Shown: in pieces, positions 33,901 to 44,486 of the stretch | Numbering within the stretch: position 1 is the stretch's first letter | Layout of the letters: each line of letters opens with the position of its first letter | Source: Isoetes taiwanensis | Lineage: Eukaryota; Streptophyta; Lycopodiopsida; Isoetales; Isoetaceae | NCBI GenBank assembly: GCA_021234155.1 | Contig: JAJEKV010000059.1 | Span: forward strand, 539,844 to 603,843 | DNA length: 64,000 nt | Reading direction: 5' to 3' | Notes under the pieces: generated by a model | What the model was told of the DNA's origin: nothing | The model's database searches: none | The model's input: the letters and a program-made list of their open reading frames with translations, nothing else | Program-made: the position numbers and the translations under genes

Positions 33901-35463
33901 TGTCACCCTTATGTATAAGGGAGACCCATATGTATTGTCACCCTTTTGGTTGGAGAAACCTCAAATTGCAGCTGTCTCACAGCATTTTCTTTGACTTTAC
34001 TGTCCCTGCCTCCATGCCTTTGATTATCAAGAAATGGATCAGAGCCTGGTTAAAAGTTAGAGGTATGTATACATGGAAAGAAGGCCTTTCTCAGGATCAG
34101 CCTATTTTTTGGAGTCCCTCTTTGATTTTGGATGATCCAAGTATGTACTTAGCCACTAACTTCCCTAAGTTAACCAAGCAGTGGACTAATAGGGGCATAA
34201 TTTATATAAGGGATATTATTGATGATTTTGATTATCAGGAATCAACCCTTAGAGACTTGGGTGAGGACTCCAGGCATCTGTTCAATAGTATTTCCCAGAA
34301 GTTGGCAGTTGGTGATTGGCACAACACTAATGAGTTTTGGCATATTAATGGTTTCGATTGGTTCTGAGTTAATTTGACCTATTGAGGGTATCTTAACAGG
34401 AATCAAGAAATATCCATTCATATTAAATGGAATATTGATTCTGATAGAGTCTCCAAAAATTTGACCTTTATGTGGAAAAGCCCCATCCATCCAAAAATGA
34501 AGGCATTCATGTGGCAGCTTTGGCATAGAGCCCTTGGTACCAACAGAAAGAGGTGGAGGCTTAACATGTCTAACTCTGATATCTGTGTTAGATGTTTGCA
34601 GGATCAGGAAAATGAAGAACATTTATTTAAAAACCGTCTTTGGGCAGAATGGATTCCGGAGTTAGCGTAAACCGAGCTCAACATTCTGGTCTAGCCAATA
34701 TGCAAGCTATTGAGCTCTTTTTCCCCGCCAATCGGTTGAATGGAGGAGATATATTCTCCTGTGGAGAATGTGGAAGGGAAGAAACGCCTTGATTTTCAAG
34801 GATGAGATTGTTTGGCCCAATGCCATTATCAAACAAGCCCAATATGACATTAATTGGGTTTTGGAAGTTTATGATAACCAGAATTAATGTTTACTTCTAT
34901 TCTTATAATGCATGTTATCTTCTTGTTTGCAGGAAATACTCTCATCATGTTCAAGAGGCTGAGATGGAAAAGGATGAATCTCCATGCGAATGCCTTATGG
35001 CTTACTCAGTTTGGGGTCGAGGTACCTAACGAGCACGGAGAGGAATGTCAATGCAACTGCGCCTGTACCATCTATTTCGATGAGAAAAGATATATACTGT
35101 GCAAAAGATAAAAAAGACAGATTCAATCCCGGGAAGGCCCACTTATGCAAATGCCCTTACTGCCTGTTCATTGTAGCCAACAAGGGTATGGGCAGAAAGG
35201 ATCACTCTCGAAGGGAGCCTAAGAAAAGAAGGTTCTCGAGTGAATGAACACCTTCTGATCACCATGTGAAACTAGATACTTTGTTATTTTGAGCTATCAG
35301 GAACTTCTCATGTTCTAATTATGGCTTTTGATAGTTCTGTACTGATCAGGGTTCTCGACCTACCCTATCCAAAAAGGTTTCTCTCAAAAAAGCTATCGAA
35401 GCTATGCATGTAACTTTTACTATACGGATTTTAATATACTTAAGCCTTTAATTAAAAAAAAAA
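33901..35463 (+). mobile_element. LINE-B copy 1, 5'-truncated, with poly-A
   Basis: Plus-strand copy of the same family as the element at 58,592-61,069. It starts within the RT connection region ('PFGWRNLKLQL', 'LIIKKWIRAWLKVRGMYTW'), continues through zf-RVT ('IHPKMKAFMWQLWHRAL', 'SDICVRCLQDQENEEHLF'), and then the cysteine-rich C-terminus ('GEECQCNCACTIYFDE', 'CKCPYCLF'). It ends in 10 A at 35,454-35,463. Frame changes at about 34,370, 34,670 and 34,990 show it is dead. No clear target duplication flanks it. Confidence 0.88.
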
Positions 35464-35870
35464 GAGTATACCTGGTCGCTTAAATTATTCGAATGGAGAT
35501 CAAGTACATAGATTGATCATGGGTGAAATGGCATAATTACTTCTTTTTCATTTCATCTTCGCGTTAAGATTTAAGAGAGAGGGGTGCAAAGACGAATCTC
35601 CATAGGGTAAACAACAATGAAACATAACCCGTGCACAAAAAACCTTCATTGAAGCAATTGCTCCTCAAAGAAAAAGATAGATGGGTTGAACTACATAAAA
35701 AATTAGTTGCGATTAAATTAGATGGTAGAATGAATCTTCAATGAGTGATATTTCGAAGTACAGGGTTATATTGAGACTTGATAAAGCTGGCATATGTTCC
35801 TCTAAGTAGAAATAGTTTGTAAAGCAATCATCCAAAATTGCAACAAATTTCCAATACTTCACTCTTGCAG
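35464..35870. other. Unassigned AT-rich sequence after LINE-B1
   Basis: No exon, terminal repeat or duplication that I can support. It may be intron or flank of the MCM fragment. Confidence 0.4.
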
Positions 35871-35933
35871 GAGCAGTGGTTCTTGCTGATAGAGGAGTCT
35901 ATTGATGAATTCGACAAATTGGCTGAACATCAG
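35871..35933 (+). pseudogene. MCM helicase exon fragment (Walker B region)
   Basis: A 63-bp exon with TTGCAG before it and GTCGG after it reads 'GAVVLADRGV', then after a one-base shift 'IDEFDKLAEHQ'. That is the Walker B/IDEF signature of the hexameric MCM replicative helicases, closest in wording to the MCM3-like members as I recall them. The frame lesion falls where two residues (VC or CC) are normally present. No other MCM exon is visible nearby, so it is an isolated fragment. Confidence 0.72.
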
Positions 35934-37690
35934 GTCGGAATAGTCTGCTAGCGTACAGCTAATATGTGATTATCAGGCCTTATTTGAGGCAATAGAGCAA
36001 CAAAGCATATCCGGTGCCACCAGTTTATCCAGAACATCAGTCTTAGCTGCATTATACGTAAGAACAGTTCTCAAGTCCTCAAAGAGCGTTGCTCCAGGCT
36101 CGTTTCCTAACAACATTTAAGGTAAAATTGTTTCATCTACATCCAGAAATATGGATAGAGAAGGTTGGAATATACCGTAATGCATGGATTAGGTGATCAG
36201 TAGACACCGATGTCTAGCACACTAAATGAGAGTAAGCTGTGCGCAGAATTCTGCATAAGTTTTGCAAGGTACAGAGGCTAGTATATTGGCAAATTGAACC
36301 CCAATCGAACAAAGCATTCTTACCTTCTATTTATCAACGTCCCAAGATGTTGAGAGATGCAGGGCCAGTGGATTGGATTTCGTTTCTGCAGCAACATTAT
36401 TATAGTGGAACATTAGTGAAAACTTAGACTTAGTCACCTCAGAACTCATCCACTTACATATGTCTGCAAGTTAGCAAACCTATCAAAATGATTAAATAGA
36501 ATGAATTACAAACAAATACATTGAATCCACACTTACAGAATATTGGAATCAACTTTTCAAATATTTTAGAAAGGATGGATAAATATGCATGACATCCTCT
36601 AAGATTGCAACATGTCAGCAGTGTAGAGCAGTAAACATCTGTGTCGAAGACTGCTCTGACCCTGCATATGACCTAAGGGATTGACATGACCTGATGTCAA
36701 GGCAAGTTATAGTGAGATATAGCAAGGATTCTTACACTCGTCTGAAAGAATGTTGCATCACATTCTTCTCCATCACAATTCTCAGTTCAAAAGGAGTGGC
36801 AGCTGGAAGGCTGCTCTGACTTGTTAGAATTCCGCATAAGGGACTAACCTAAGAGACTGGCACGACCTGATGTCAGGGCTGTTGGATAGGCATATTCACT
36901 CCTTATTCCTTAATCTACACCGTACACAAAGTTCCTCGTTTGTGGGGTATGGATGTATAGAATTTGTTATACTGTATAACAAGATTTGTAAAATACTATA
37001 AGATTTCAAGCAATATACTATATGATATTGATTTTGTACGTGCAAAACATAATTACAGGGGCTCTCGCTGCCCTACGTCACCCCCGTGTGAATATGCACC
37101 CAAACCAAAGGGGGTTTAAGGGGGATTTTAATTTAAATGTGTTGGACCCAATGGTTTGTGTTAATTAATATTAATGGTAGTTATGTGTTGGTTGATATAC
37201 TAAACAATTTTTTGGGCCCTTCGGGCCCTAACAAAAGCAAACATAGGAGAACTTTAAGGACCTATGTATTAATTACTAAGAAGCTTCGATATTCTAGTTG
37301 AACACATGTATAAGAGGGCATGGTGGATTAGATCCAAGAGGAACGTGCAATTTGTCCAGATATAAAGATAGCAAGAATATATTTAACATTGAGCTATGAG
37401 TGTATGACAAAATATTGGTTAACATATCTTTTGAAAAGCCTCCAATTCAGAAATATAACGTGCTGCACGATGCCACTTACATGGAATATATTATTTAGCC
37501 TGATTGCGTGGGGACCATTCAATCTAGATGGTCAGATCCGTTCATCTCCTTGAAGACCAACTTTCTACAGTTAACTAGATCAATAATCAGCAAATTGAGA
37601 TGAGACCAGATCACACGTTCAATCTTTAATGAACCAGAGCTGTATAAATCTCATTATACTTGTGATGGTCTACAAAGCATCCAAACTTGT
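35934..37690. other. Mostly non-coding; one unassigned open segment
   Basis: On the minus strand at about 36,118-35,975 a 47-codon frame opens with 'MLLGNEPGATLFEDLRTVL' and ends at TGA; I cannot place it in a family. At 36,735-36,810 a ~75-bp segment ('ttgcatcacattcttctcc...') is a diverged copy of 40,020-40,095. The palindrome 'gggcccttcgggccc' is at about 37,215. Otherwise AT-rich with no supported feature. Confidence 0.45.
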
Positions 37691-37695
37691 CTATT

Positions 37696-38303
37696 TTATT
37701 CCCAGCTTCCTAGGCTTGTTGTAGGGTCATAGTTGGTGAATAACTTGAACTCATTGCCAATTTTGCATTGATGGGAAGGTCTAAAAAGAGTGGGCCATAA
37801 TCCAAGAAGTTTGAAGACATATTCCTGTTGGACAGCTCCTAGCTCCTGCTTGCATGAGAGTCAATTAAGAATAAATTGTTTGAAGCTTTTAAATGATGTT
37901 AGGTGCAAAAAAGCATAATAAATATACCTGTTAGCAAAAGGCCAGGATACTGAACAAACAATGTCCTTAGAGAGAAAATTCACGGTCCTAGATATTTGCT
38001 TTAAACAATCTTCACTCTGAAAAAGAGAAAGAAATATTAGATATGAGAAAAAAAAATGAGAGACATGTCATAAATTTCAAAGTATGAACATCGACTCACT
38101 AGATAAGGAGGATCTGCAAAGAATGCTGTAATTCATGAGGCAGGTCTTCTAGAGAATTAAAATCATAGTACACAAAGTCCGAACCATACCTAGCATAGCA
38201 AATCTATGGTCATACTCCAACAACCGGGCATCTATTGCAGGATCCAATCTGCTAAAAACGGTGTTCCATGATCTGCTAGCCGATTCCGCCGTCCGATTTC
38301 TTT
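37696..38303 (-). pseudogene. EEF1A lysine methyltransferase 1-like (N6AMT2/EFM5 family) pseudogene
   Basis: Exon 1 (38,303-38,100) reads 'LDPAIDARLLEYDHRFAM', then in a shifted frame 'YGSDFVYYDFNSLEDLPHEL', then shifted again 'ADPPYL' and a GTGAGT donor. Exon 2 (38,016-37,928) is 'SEDCLKQISRTVNFLSKD'. Exon 3 (37,858-37,696) ends 'FRPSHQCKIGNEFKLF' and 'LGSWE' plus stop. The order LLEYD, YDF, DPPY, GNEF is that of the AdoMet-dependent protein-lysine methyltransferases acting on elongation factor 1A. Two frame changes in exon 1, an apparent ~16-nt loss before DPPY, and an unclean phase between exons 2 and 3 argue for a pseudogene. The N-terminal FWY region is missing. Confidence 0.8.
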
Positions 38304-39810
38304 CTGAAAGAAACCAAACTATTTTTGTCATTGTTCTGATCGGAAACTCTCTCGGGGGGACATGATATATCTGCATCAGGCAATGTTCGTGCACTTGGGG
38401 TCGAGAAAATGGAACAAACAACCACAAAAAACACAACAATATTCAGAAAAGGCTGGATCGAGCTTGAAGATATTGTGGACTGTGCTTTGATTGAAGGAAT
38501 CAATAACCAGCTAATTCTGAATAGCTGAGTAATGTTAAAAAATCGCCACTCATACCTGCAGTTTGTCTTCAAAGGCCTCCTATGCATCCGGGCCTATAGT
38601 ATTTCCATTTAGGCATCAAAAAAAGGAACCGTGGGCTTTAAAAGGAGGAGATGCATCCAGACGGAACGAAATTATCATGACATGATTTGATTCCTAAAGC
38701 TTTTAGATCAACCAGTGCTGATAAAGTACTCTCCAAAATTCAACAATTTCCTCAGGGTTCACTCATGCGTAATTTTTGTAAAAAGAGATAAAGACAAAAA
38801 GCACTGTTTGGGAAGGGATTGGGGCCAAACCTGCAAGTCAAATTACCGGATTCAATCGCCTAAGCTGGAAGCAAAATTGAGCTGCGTTGAGGTAGAAAGC
38901 ATGTGATGCAAAGCGCAACTATAAATACACAAACAAGATGAGGAATGGGACTGTGACGGATCAGGTCCGAAAGTAAAATGATTGATTAACCTAAGTACCT
39001 CGCTCCGCCAACGTTTGGTTCCATCTTTCCACAGCTTAACAAGCACCGAACCCTACTAATGCTGAAGCAATGTAATGCAGCCACCCAGAAGCACAAAGTT
39101 GGGTTTGGGCAAGAAAAAGATGGCTGTCATAGCTATGGCTATGGCTAGTACCTATCTGTTTGAGGAGTTGGAACATCAAGCAATCTTCTGCGCATGGCTC
39201 TCAGAACTGATATCTCTTCTACTCTTTGGCTCTGAGCTCTAGATGAAGAACCAGGGGCTTCAGCAATTATTTCTTGGTCATTTGTAACTAGGAGTATTTT
39301 TCATGATTGTCTCCTAGGATTCGGTCTTGAGAAAAGGCTGAAAACCGGGCCAAGAAATGGGTTAAAAATAGCACTAAAAACAAACCACAAGAGCATGCTT
39401 GTATGTTGCCAAGACGAATCTGCATCTTGTGCCCAACTACTTGATGAATCCCCAAAATGGGAAATTCCTCTGCAAAAGATCCGAAAACTACCGCCGTGTA
39501 ATTAATTTCGTTCTCTACGCACTGATTTCCCATGGATAGTGCCACTGCAGCCACTCTGAACCACTCCATAGCAGCCTTTGAGGTATGCATATGCACTAGA
39601 AATGGCTACCAGCAAGGCCAGCACCGGAGACGCCATAGCCATAGATACTTATGCTTTCTGCTGAACAATCAACTTCTGATATAACGGAATTGTTATGGCA
39701 AACGAACTCCCTCCCCGCCGGACACAAAGAAAAAAAATCTGCCTGGACCCAGATTTGCAAGCCATGTTTCGTGCCCTAAAATGCTATCCACGAGACTTGC
39801 ATGTTCACCC
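38304..39810. other. Unassigned sequence
   Basis: No exon, RNA gene or mobile-element border that I can support on either strand. 'atagctatggctatggct' words near 39,128-39,150 echo those at 33,010 and 41,750. Confidence 0.4.
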
Positions 39811-40013
39811 CTAAAATAAAAAGAGGGCTTTTGTTGTGAGCCGTTGGATGTTGGACCATTGAAAAAAAAAAGCTAAATCAACGACTAAGAAATGGTGCAC
39901 TCTAGATGTACGCATTAGTACATCTATTTGAATACGCCATGAAATCTTAGCAAAACCTTTGTGAAAAAACGTACAAAAACACAAAGAAAACCCCTGTTAT
40001 TATGCTACATATT
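39811..40013 (-). repeat. 203-bp interspersed repeat, copy A (inverted relative to 61,739)
   Basis: The reverse complement matches 61,739-61,941 over its whole length at roughly 94% by eye. It contains the palindrome TAGATGTAC...GTACATCTA (39,903-39,926). It could be a terminal segment of a larger element or a small MITE. The flanks differ on both sides. Confidence 0.8.
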
Positions 40014-40267
40014 GAGGGTTAGCAAGGAATCCTATCGCTATTTGAAAGAAGGTTGCATCACATTCTTCTCCATCACAATCCTCTTTTCAAAAGGAGTGGC
40101 AGCTGGTTTGCAATTAGATGCATGCAAATAGTCAAACAATTTCTTGACAAATTTTGCTTGACGGATGTGCTTGTTGCCAAACTTCTACACCCAAACAAAA
40201 ATGAAGTAAACTAAGATCCATAGTACCAATCAGTGCCTTCTATGATAGATGTTAATAATTGCGTTTG
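40014..40267 (-). other. Short unassigned open exon-like segment
   Basis: Minus strand from about 40,190 to 40,045 reads a 48-residue basic peptide including 'HIRQAKFVKKLFDYLHASN' and a stop. Part of it is repeated in diverged form at 36,735-36,810. I do not recognise it. It lies just outside block S copy 2. Confidence 0.35.
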
Positions 40268-40391
40268 GGGGTAGGCTAGGCAAAAGTATGGTCTTGTGGA
40301 TTCTGATTGGCTAATGATAATTGCCATCTATGATGTAAAGGGAGCATTTTGGAGAAGCTTTAAATAAAGACATGGAATAGAGAATCATTAA
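40268..40391. repeat. Kinase 3'-flank block S, copy 2, left part
   Basis: Matches 33,239-33,378 with small deletions. It ends '...cattaa' exactly where the Helitron begins. The block resumes at 43,245 with 'ttccaagataaaacac'. Confidence 0.87.
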
Positions 40392-43244
40392 TCTTATCTT
40401 ATATTATAATGTTTTAGTGTAAGTAATGGACCACGCCCTAATTTTAAGGGCTAAGATCGTTCGAGCCTAATCTAAAGGTCGAAATTTTAACCTATGTTTT
40501 CTTTTCTAGGGTTTTGTTTCCAATCGTAATTTTCTCTCTTCCTCTGTACTCGGCTTTTCAATCCAGGGGACGAGTCCCGATCTGGCTTGCAGGTGAAGTT
40601 CACGTTCCATCTCCAATTCATGAAGGGATTAGATTCCATAAAACAAGAAGAGAGGATTCTAGAGCCCATTATCTCCTAGATTTACAGATGGAGCAAGAGA
40701 GTAGGAAGAAAAGAAAATTCGTGGTGATAAATTCGTGGTAGAGCAACTAGATGCGATCTTCTTGGTGTTTCTAGGTGTCCTGGCTTGCAAGGGGCTGGAT
40801 CATCCAAAAGGCAGTTTAATGTAATTCTGGCTGGAAGTCACGGCAGAAAAGTGACGGCAGATTTAAGCACAGGCGATGCCAGCGACCTGAAGCTCTTGAG
40901 GTAACAATTTATAAGCTAGGCTATGGTGGGCTTCTTGAGATAACAATGTCTTGCTCTATTTCCTTTACAGGTACCTCAAGCTTTTCTAAGCTTTTTCTTG
41001 CTCTATTTCTTTTACAGGTAACTCAAGCTTCAAAAGCTTAACTCTGGAAGGCCGAAGGACCGCGTTTTTGCATGGCTGTTCTTAGGCGTAAGTAGAGAAA
41101 TAAAAGATATGCATGATGTCATATTTCCTCCTCTGGCGTCTAATGCCAATCAAGGGCATAGGAAGGATAAGAGCCACTCAAAACTGAAGTGCAAGGCAGG
41201 TGAAAAACATAAGATTTTACAGAGTTGCCAAAGAAAATTGGAGATCTTGACAAATCCACAATCCTCCATCGTTGTTGCAATCTTTGGAGTCATTGCTTCA
41301 CAGAAGCGGCTTAAACTGGACTGATTCCACAAAGGGTTTTACTGTGAACAAAAAGAAGCAGTCTGGTTGCAATTATCTGCGAGTTCAAGAAGCAAACATG
41401 TGTGTTTGTCTTGAAAATCACGTCATTTCTACTGCTTTCAAAGCATATTCTAGCCTTAGAATTGGTTTCTGGTCTGATGATTTTACAGGACTGCAATATT
41501 TTTTTTAAGCAAACTATGCAGGAATGGGCTCTTTCATGATGCTCTTGGTACTGCAAAGATTATATTGGAGTAAGGGATTTCTATAACTAGAAGGAATGCA
41601 TATTCTCTTTTGCTGGAATATTGCAAATCCATACTGATCTGCTAGAAGCTGGAGAAAATAACATATACAGGCCTGTGTAGCATCATATTATTATCAGACC
41701 TTAAGGTAAGGAAGCAATAGACAGAGGAAGGTTGGGGAAGATGGGATTGGCCATAGCCACTTTTCTTTAAGCTATGCGGCGCCAAGAGATTCCACGCTAG
41801 GGAACGCCATTGCCAGGTTGCATAGCTTTCCATGCTGGGCTCATTTTACAAATGTCTATTTCTGTTCAAAGTGACATCCAGCATGTGCAAGAGACATCGG
41901 AGCTATTCTGGTATGATACATTCTCTTACTTTGCTTATTTGGATGTTTTACATGCTCATCTACTTCTAAGAACAGGAGCACCCAGTTATGACCTTGAATA
42001 TATTTTTTCATAATGTTGTTTCCATTCTAGGTACGAAAGACATTCATCCACTGCAGTGGGCCTTATCAAGTGTTTGAGGATATCACAAGACATGGATCTT
42101 ATGTGGGTTGATGCATATGTTAACAAATTATTACCACAACATGTTCAGGCTATAAACTTCTTGAAAGATTGCCACTTGGAGCAAAGCCAACAACAGTTAA
42201 GAATGGCATGAAGAATTCAATTTCTTGCTCTGAAATCCAGTTTCTTATAGTTGGTTCTTGGAGCTTCAGAAGTAGTGATGAGCTGTTAATTCTTCCTTCT
42301 AAGAAGGCAAGGGAATTGGCATTTTTATGGCCAAATTTTGAATCCTTAAATATGAAACAGTTTTAGTTCAAATGCATATTGACTTTTAAATGTCACACAT
42401 TTTGACTTCAAAATTTAGTGTGGCATTGCTAATCATGTTTCTCATATGTTTTACAGATTTAGCTTGCAGAATTATTGGGGCAGGAATATGAAGTTTTGTT
42501 ATTATTTATTTGATGGAAGAACTTAAAAGAGAAGCTCCCAACATATACCGAAAGTTTGATGGGCGATGTATTTTTATAATTCAAGGTTTATAGCCTTTAA
42601 ATTCCAAGGCTTTATGAACAAATGATGCATTGAAAAGCATTATTTACACGATTGTATTATGTCATTATATTTTCCGCACTTAATTTAGAGCTCAAAGATG
42701 ACTCCTATATTACAATGGCTCTTCAATATCCTTTTGATTTTCATGGTTTACCATAGACTACCCTAGACTATGTATTCTTATTTATGCCTTCTCTTAAAAG
42801 TGGAACGTCCTATATTTATTTTATGTCTTCTCAAACATGGCATGTCATATAGATATTCATAGACTTTCTAAACTTTTTTAAGCAAACAACTTCTATTTAT
42901 GTCTTCTCAAACATGGCATGTATAATGTTTTTTTTTTTCATAGACTTTCTAAACTTCTTAAGCAAACAACTTCTAGATTGTGCCCAAACATTGTGCATAT
43001 CTATATAACTTCAAAATATGTTATTGTATTGATGCTTGTGGAATTCAACCCCTTCCTATTTTCTCTTCCAATGGAGCTTAAATATTAAATATTACATAGT
43101 GATGTAAAATGTTTTAGGTATTAATAAAATCAAATCCCTATTATGGTCGTGCATAGCAACCTTACTATTTATAGGTTTTCAATCTCTAATCATTTATAAT
43201 ATAAGTTCCAACATGTGCCCAGCAACGCTGGGCACCTTAACTAG
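40392..43244 (+). mobile_element. Non-autonomous Helitron, 2,853 bp
   Basis: Starts TCTTATCTTATATTATAATG and ends in hairpin GTGCCCAGC-AAC-GCTGGGCAC (43,215-43,235) followed by CTTAACTAG (CTAG at 43,241-43,244). The flanks are A on the left and T on the right with no target duplication, the Helitron rule. The empty site in block S copy 1 confirms both borders. No Rep/helicase ORF is present. Internal text contains possible captured pieces (plus-strand open segments near 40,514-40,741 and 41,109-41,324) that I cannot name. Confidence 0.93.
43215..43244 (+). repeat. Helitron 3' terminal hairpin and CTAG
   Basis: A perfect 9-bp stem with an AAC loop, then 'cttaactag'. This is the terminator structure recognised at rolling-circle replication ends in this class. 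An incomplete version ('gcccggcaacgcc') lies at 58,269-58,281. Confidence 0.95.
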
Positions 43245-43544
43245 TTCCAAGATAAAACACTGCGAATATTTACCCATTCTTGATAAATACGCAATCTTAA
43301 TGTTTACCAAATGTTTGGTTCCAAAAAAGAGTTGAAAGCAACTTTTAGTTGCCAATGCATGCTTGGCCTAAAAGAAAATATCTGCAACCAGTGTTCCAAC
43401 ACGTGCAACCATTATGTGCACAATGGTACATTCTACCAAGCGTTTTTGAAGTTACATTTTTTATGTACAAAACTGAAGTTATATCATGTAAGTGTGCCAG
43501 CCTCCTGTGAAACCCTTGACTTTTTGTCGACAAGAACGAATCGT
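43245..43544. repeat. Kinase 3'-flank block S, copy 2, right part
   Basis: Non-coding continuation of block S after the Helitron, aligned to 33,379-33,657 with several short indels. Confidence 0.85.
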
Positions 43545-44486
43545 TAAATGAGGCATCATAGCCCCGCCATAGTTTGGAGAAGGGATTTTTAGGTGAACAC
43601 ATTTCCTATGCAAATGGGACATTCTTCCTTTCGACATGAAGTTGCACTTGAGCGGTGTTTAACGATCCATGGATGAGATAAAATTTGCTCCAAAGATATT
43701 CTCGTCCCTCCGGTTTGGGCTTCAACATAGCCAAAACAAGATGCAGTGGGCGCCCTTTGGAACAGGACAATCTAAATACCACACAACAAAATCCCGGCCT
43801 TCACACAAGTAGTTTCTTAAGCTCATCGTTGCTCAACCTTGGAAATGCTATGTTGCCACCGAGTGACTCATATAAAATCAACCCTAAACCCCAAATATCC
43901 ACTTCCTTAGAGCATCGTTGGCATGCCAAACCTCCGGTGCAACATAACATGGAGCTCCTACTATGTCAGAAACAAGGATCATCGCCAGAAAAGAACCCAG
44001 GCGTCCGAAATCTGAAACCCTAACATCATAGGGTTTCCGACCCCACCGTAATATTGTCCGACTTGAGATCTCATTGCACAATTCCATTGGCATGTGTAAA
44101 ACTGTATATATTTGTGCTAGGTTTCTTATAAGAAGCGCCGATTCCTTTTGGGAGAGTTTACCTTTCTTTTCAATTCTAGACGCCAAGCTACAATGACATA
44201 GTTCCATGATCAAATGCCAAAACCTTCATCTATGATTACCCCTTCCAAATGCACAAAGCCGGGCAGCCGGAAAGTTTCGCGATAATCTCGATCTCTTTTT
44301 TCGACCTCCGCCTCTCCCATTGCGTTTTTCCTATTACGGAAATGGTTTTGCACGCAAATTGCTTCCTCGCCGCTTTTACTCCCAAGGCAAAGAAAGACGT
44401 GGCTGCTCCTCCGCCGCCAATTTTCTTGAGCACATCGTAACAGCTCTAGAAGATTGGGATAGTCCTTGCTCAAATCCGTCATTATT
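43545..44486 (-). pseudogene. CAMK/CDPK-like protein kinase pseudogene, copy 2 (longest)
   Basis: From about 44,486 leftwards: 'KIGGGGAATSFFALG' (glycine loop), 'ACKTISVIGK' (ATP-lysine), 'HLEGVIIDEGF', 'LIMELCHCSLASRIEKKGKL', a damaged catalytic loop where HRD should be ('GIVHRD' in copy 1 reads as 'ELCNEISS' here), DFG in 'VSDFGRLG', 'APEVW', a degraded middle, then 'LVLAMLKPKPEGR' and 'LIHGS' in place of SHPWIV. Several one-base shifts and loss of the HRD reading make it non-functional. The 5' flank is module Z and the 3' flank is block S. Copies 1 and 3 represent its two halves. Confidence 0.82.
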
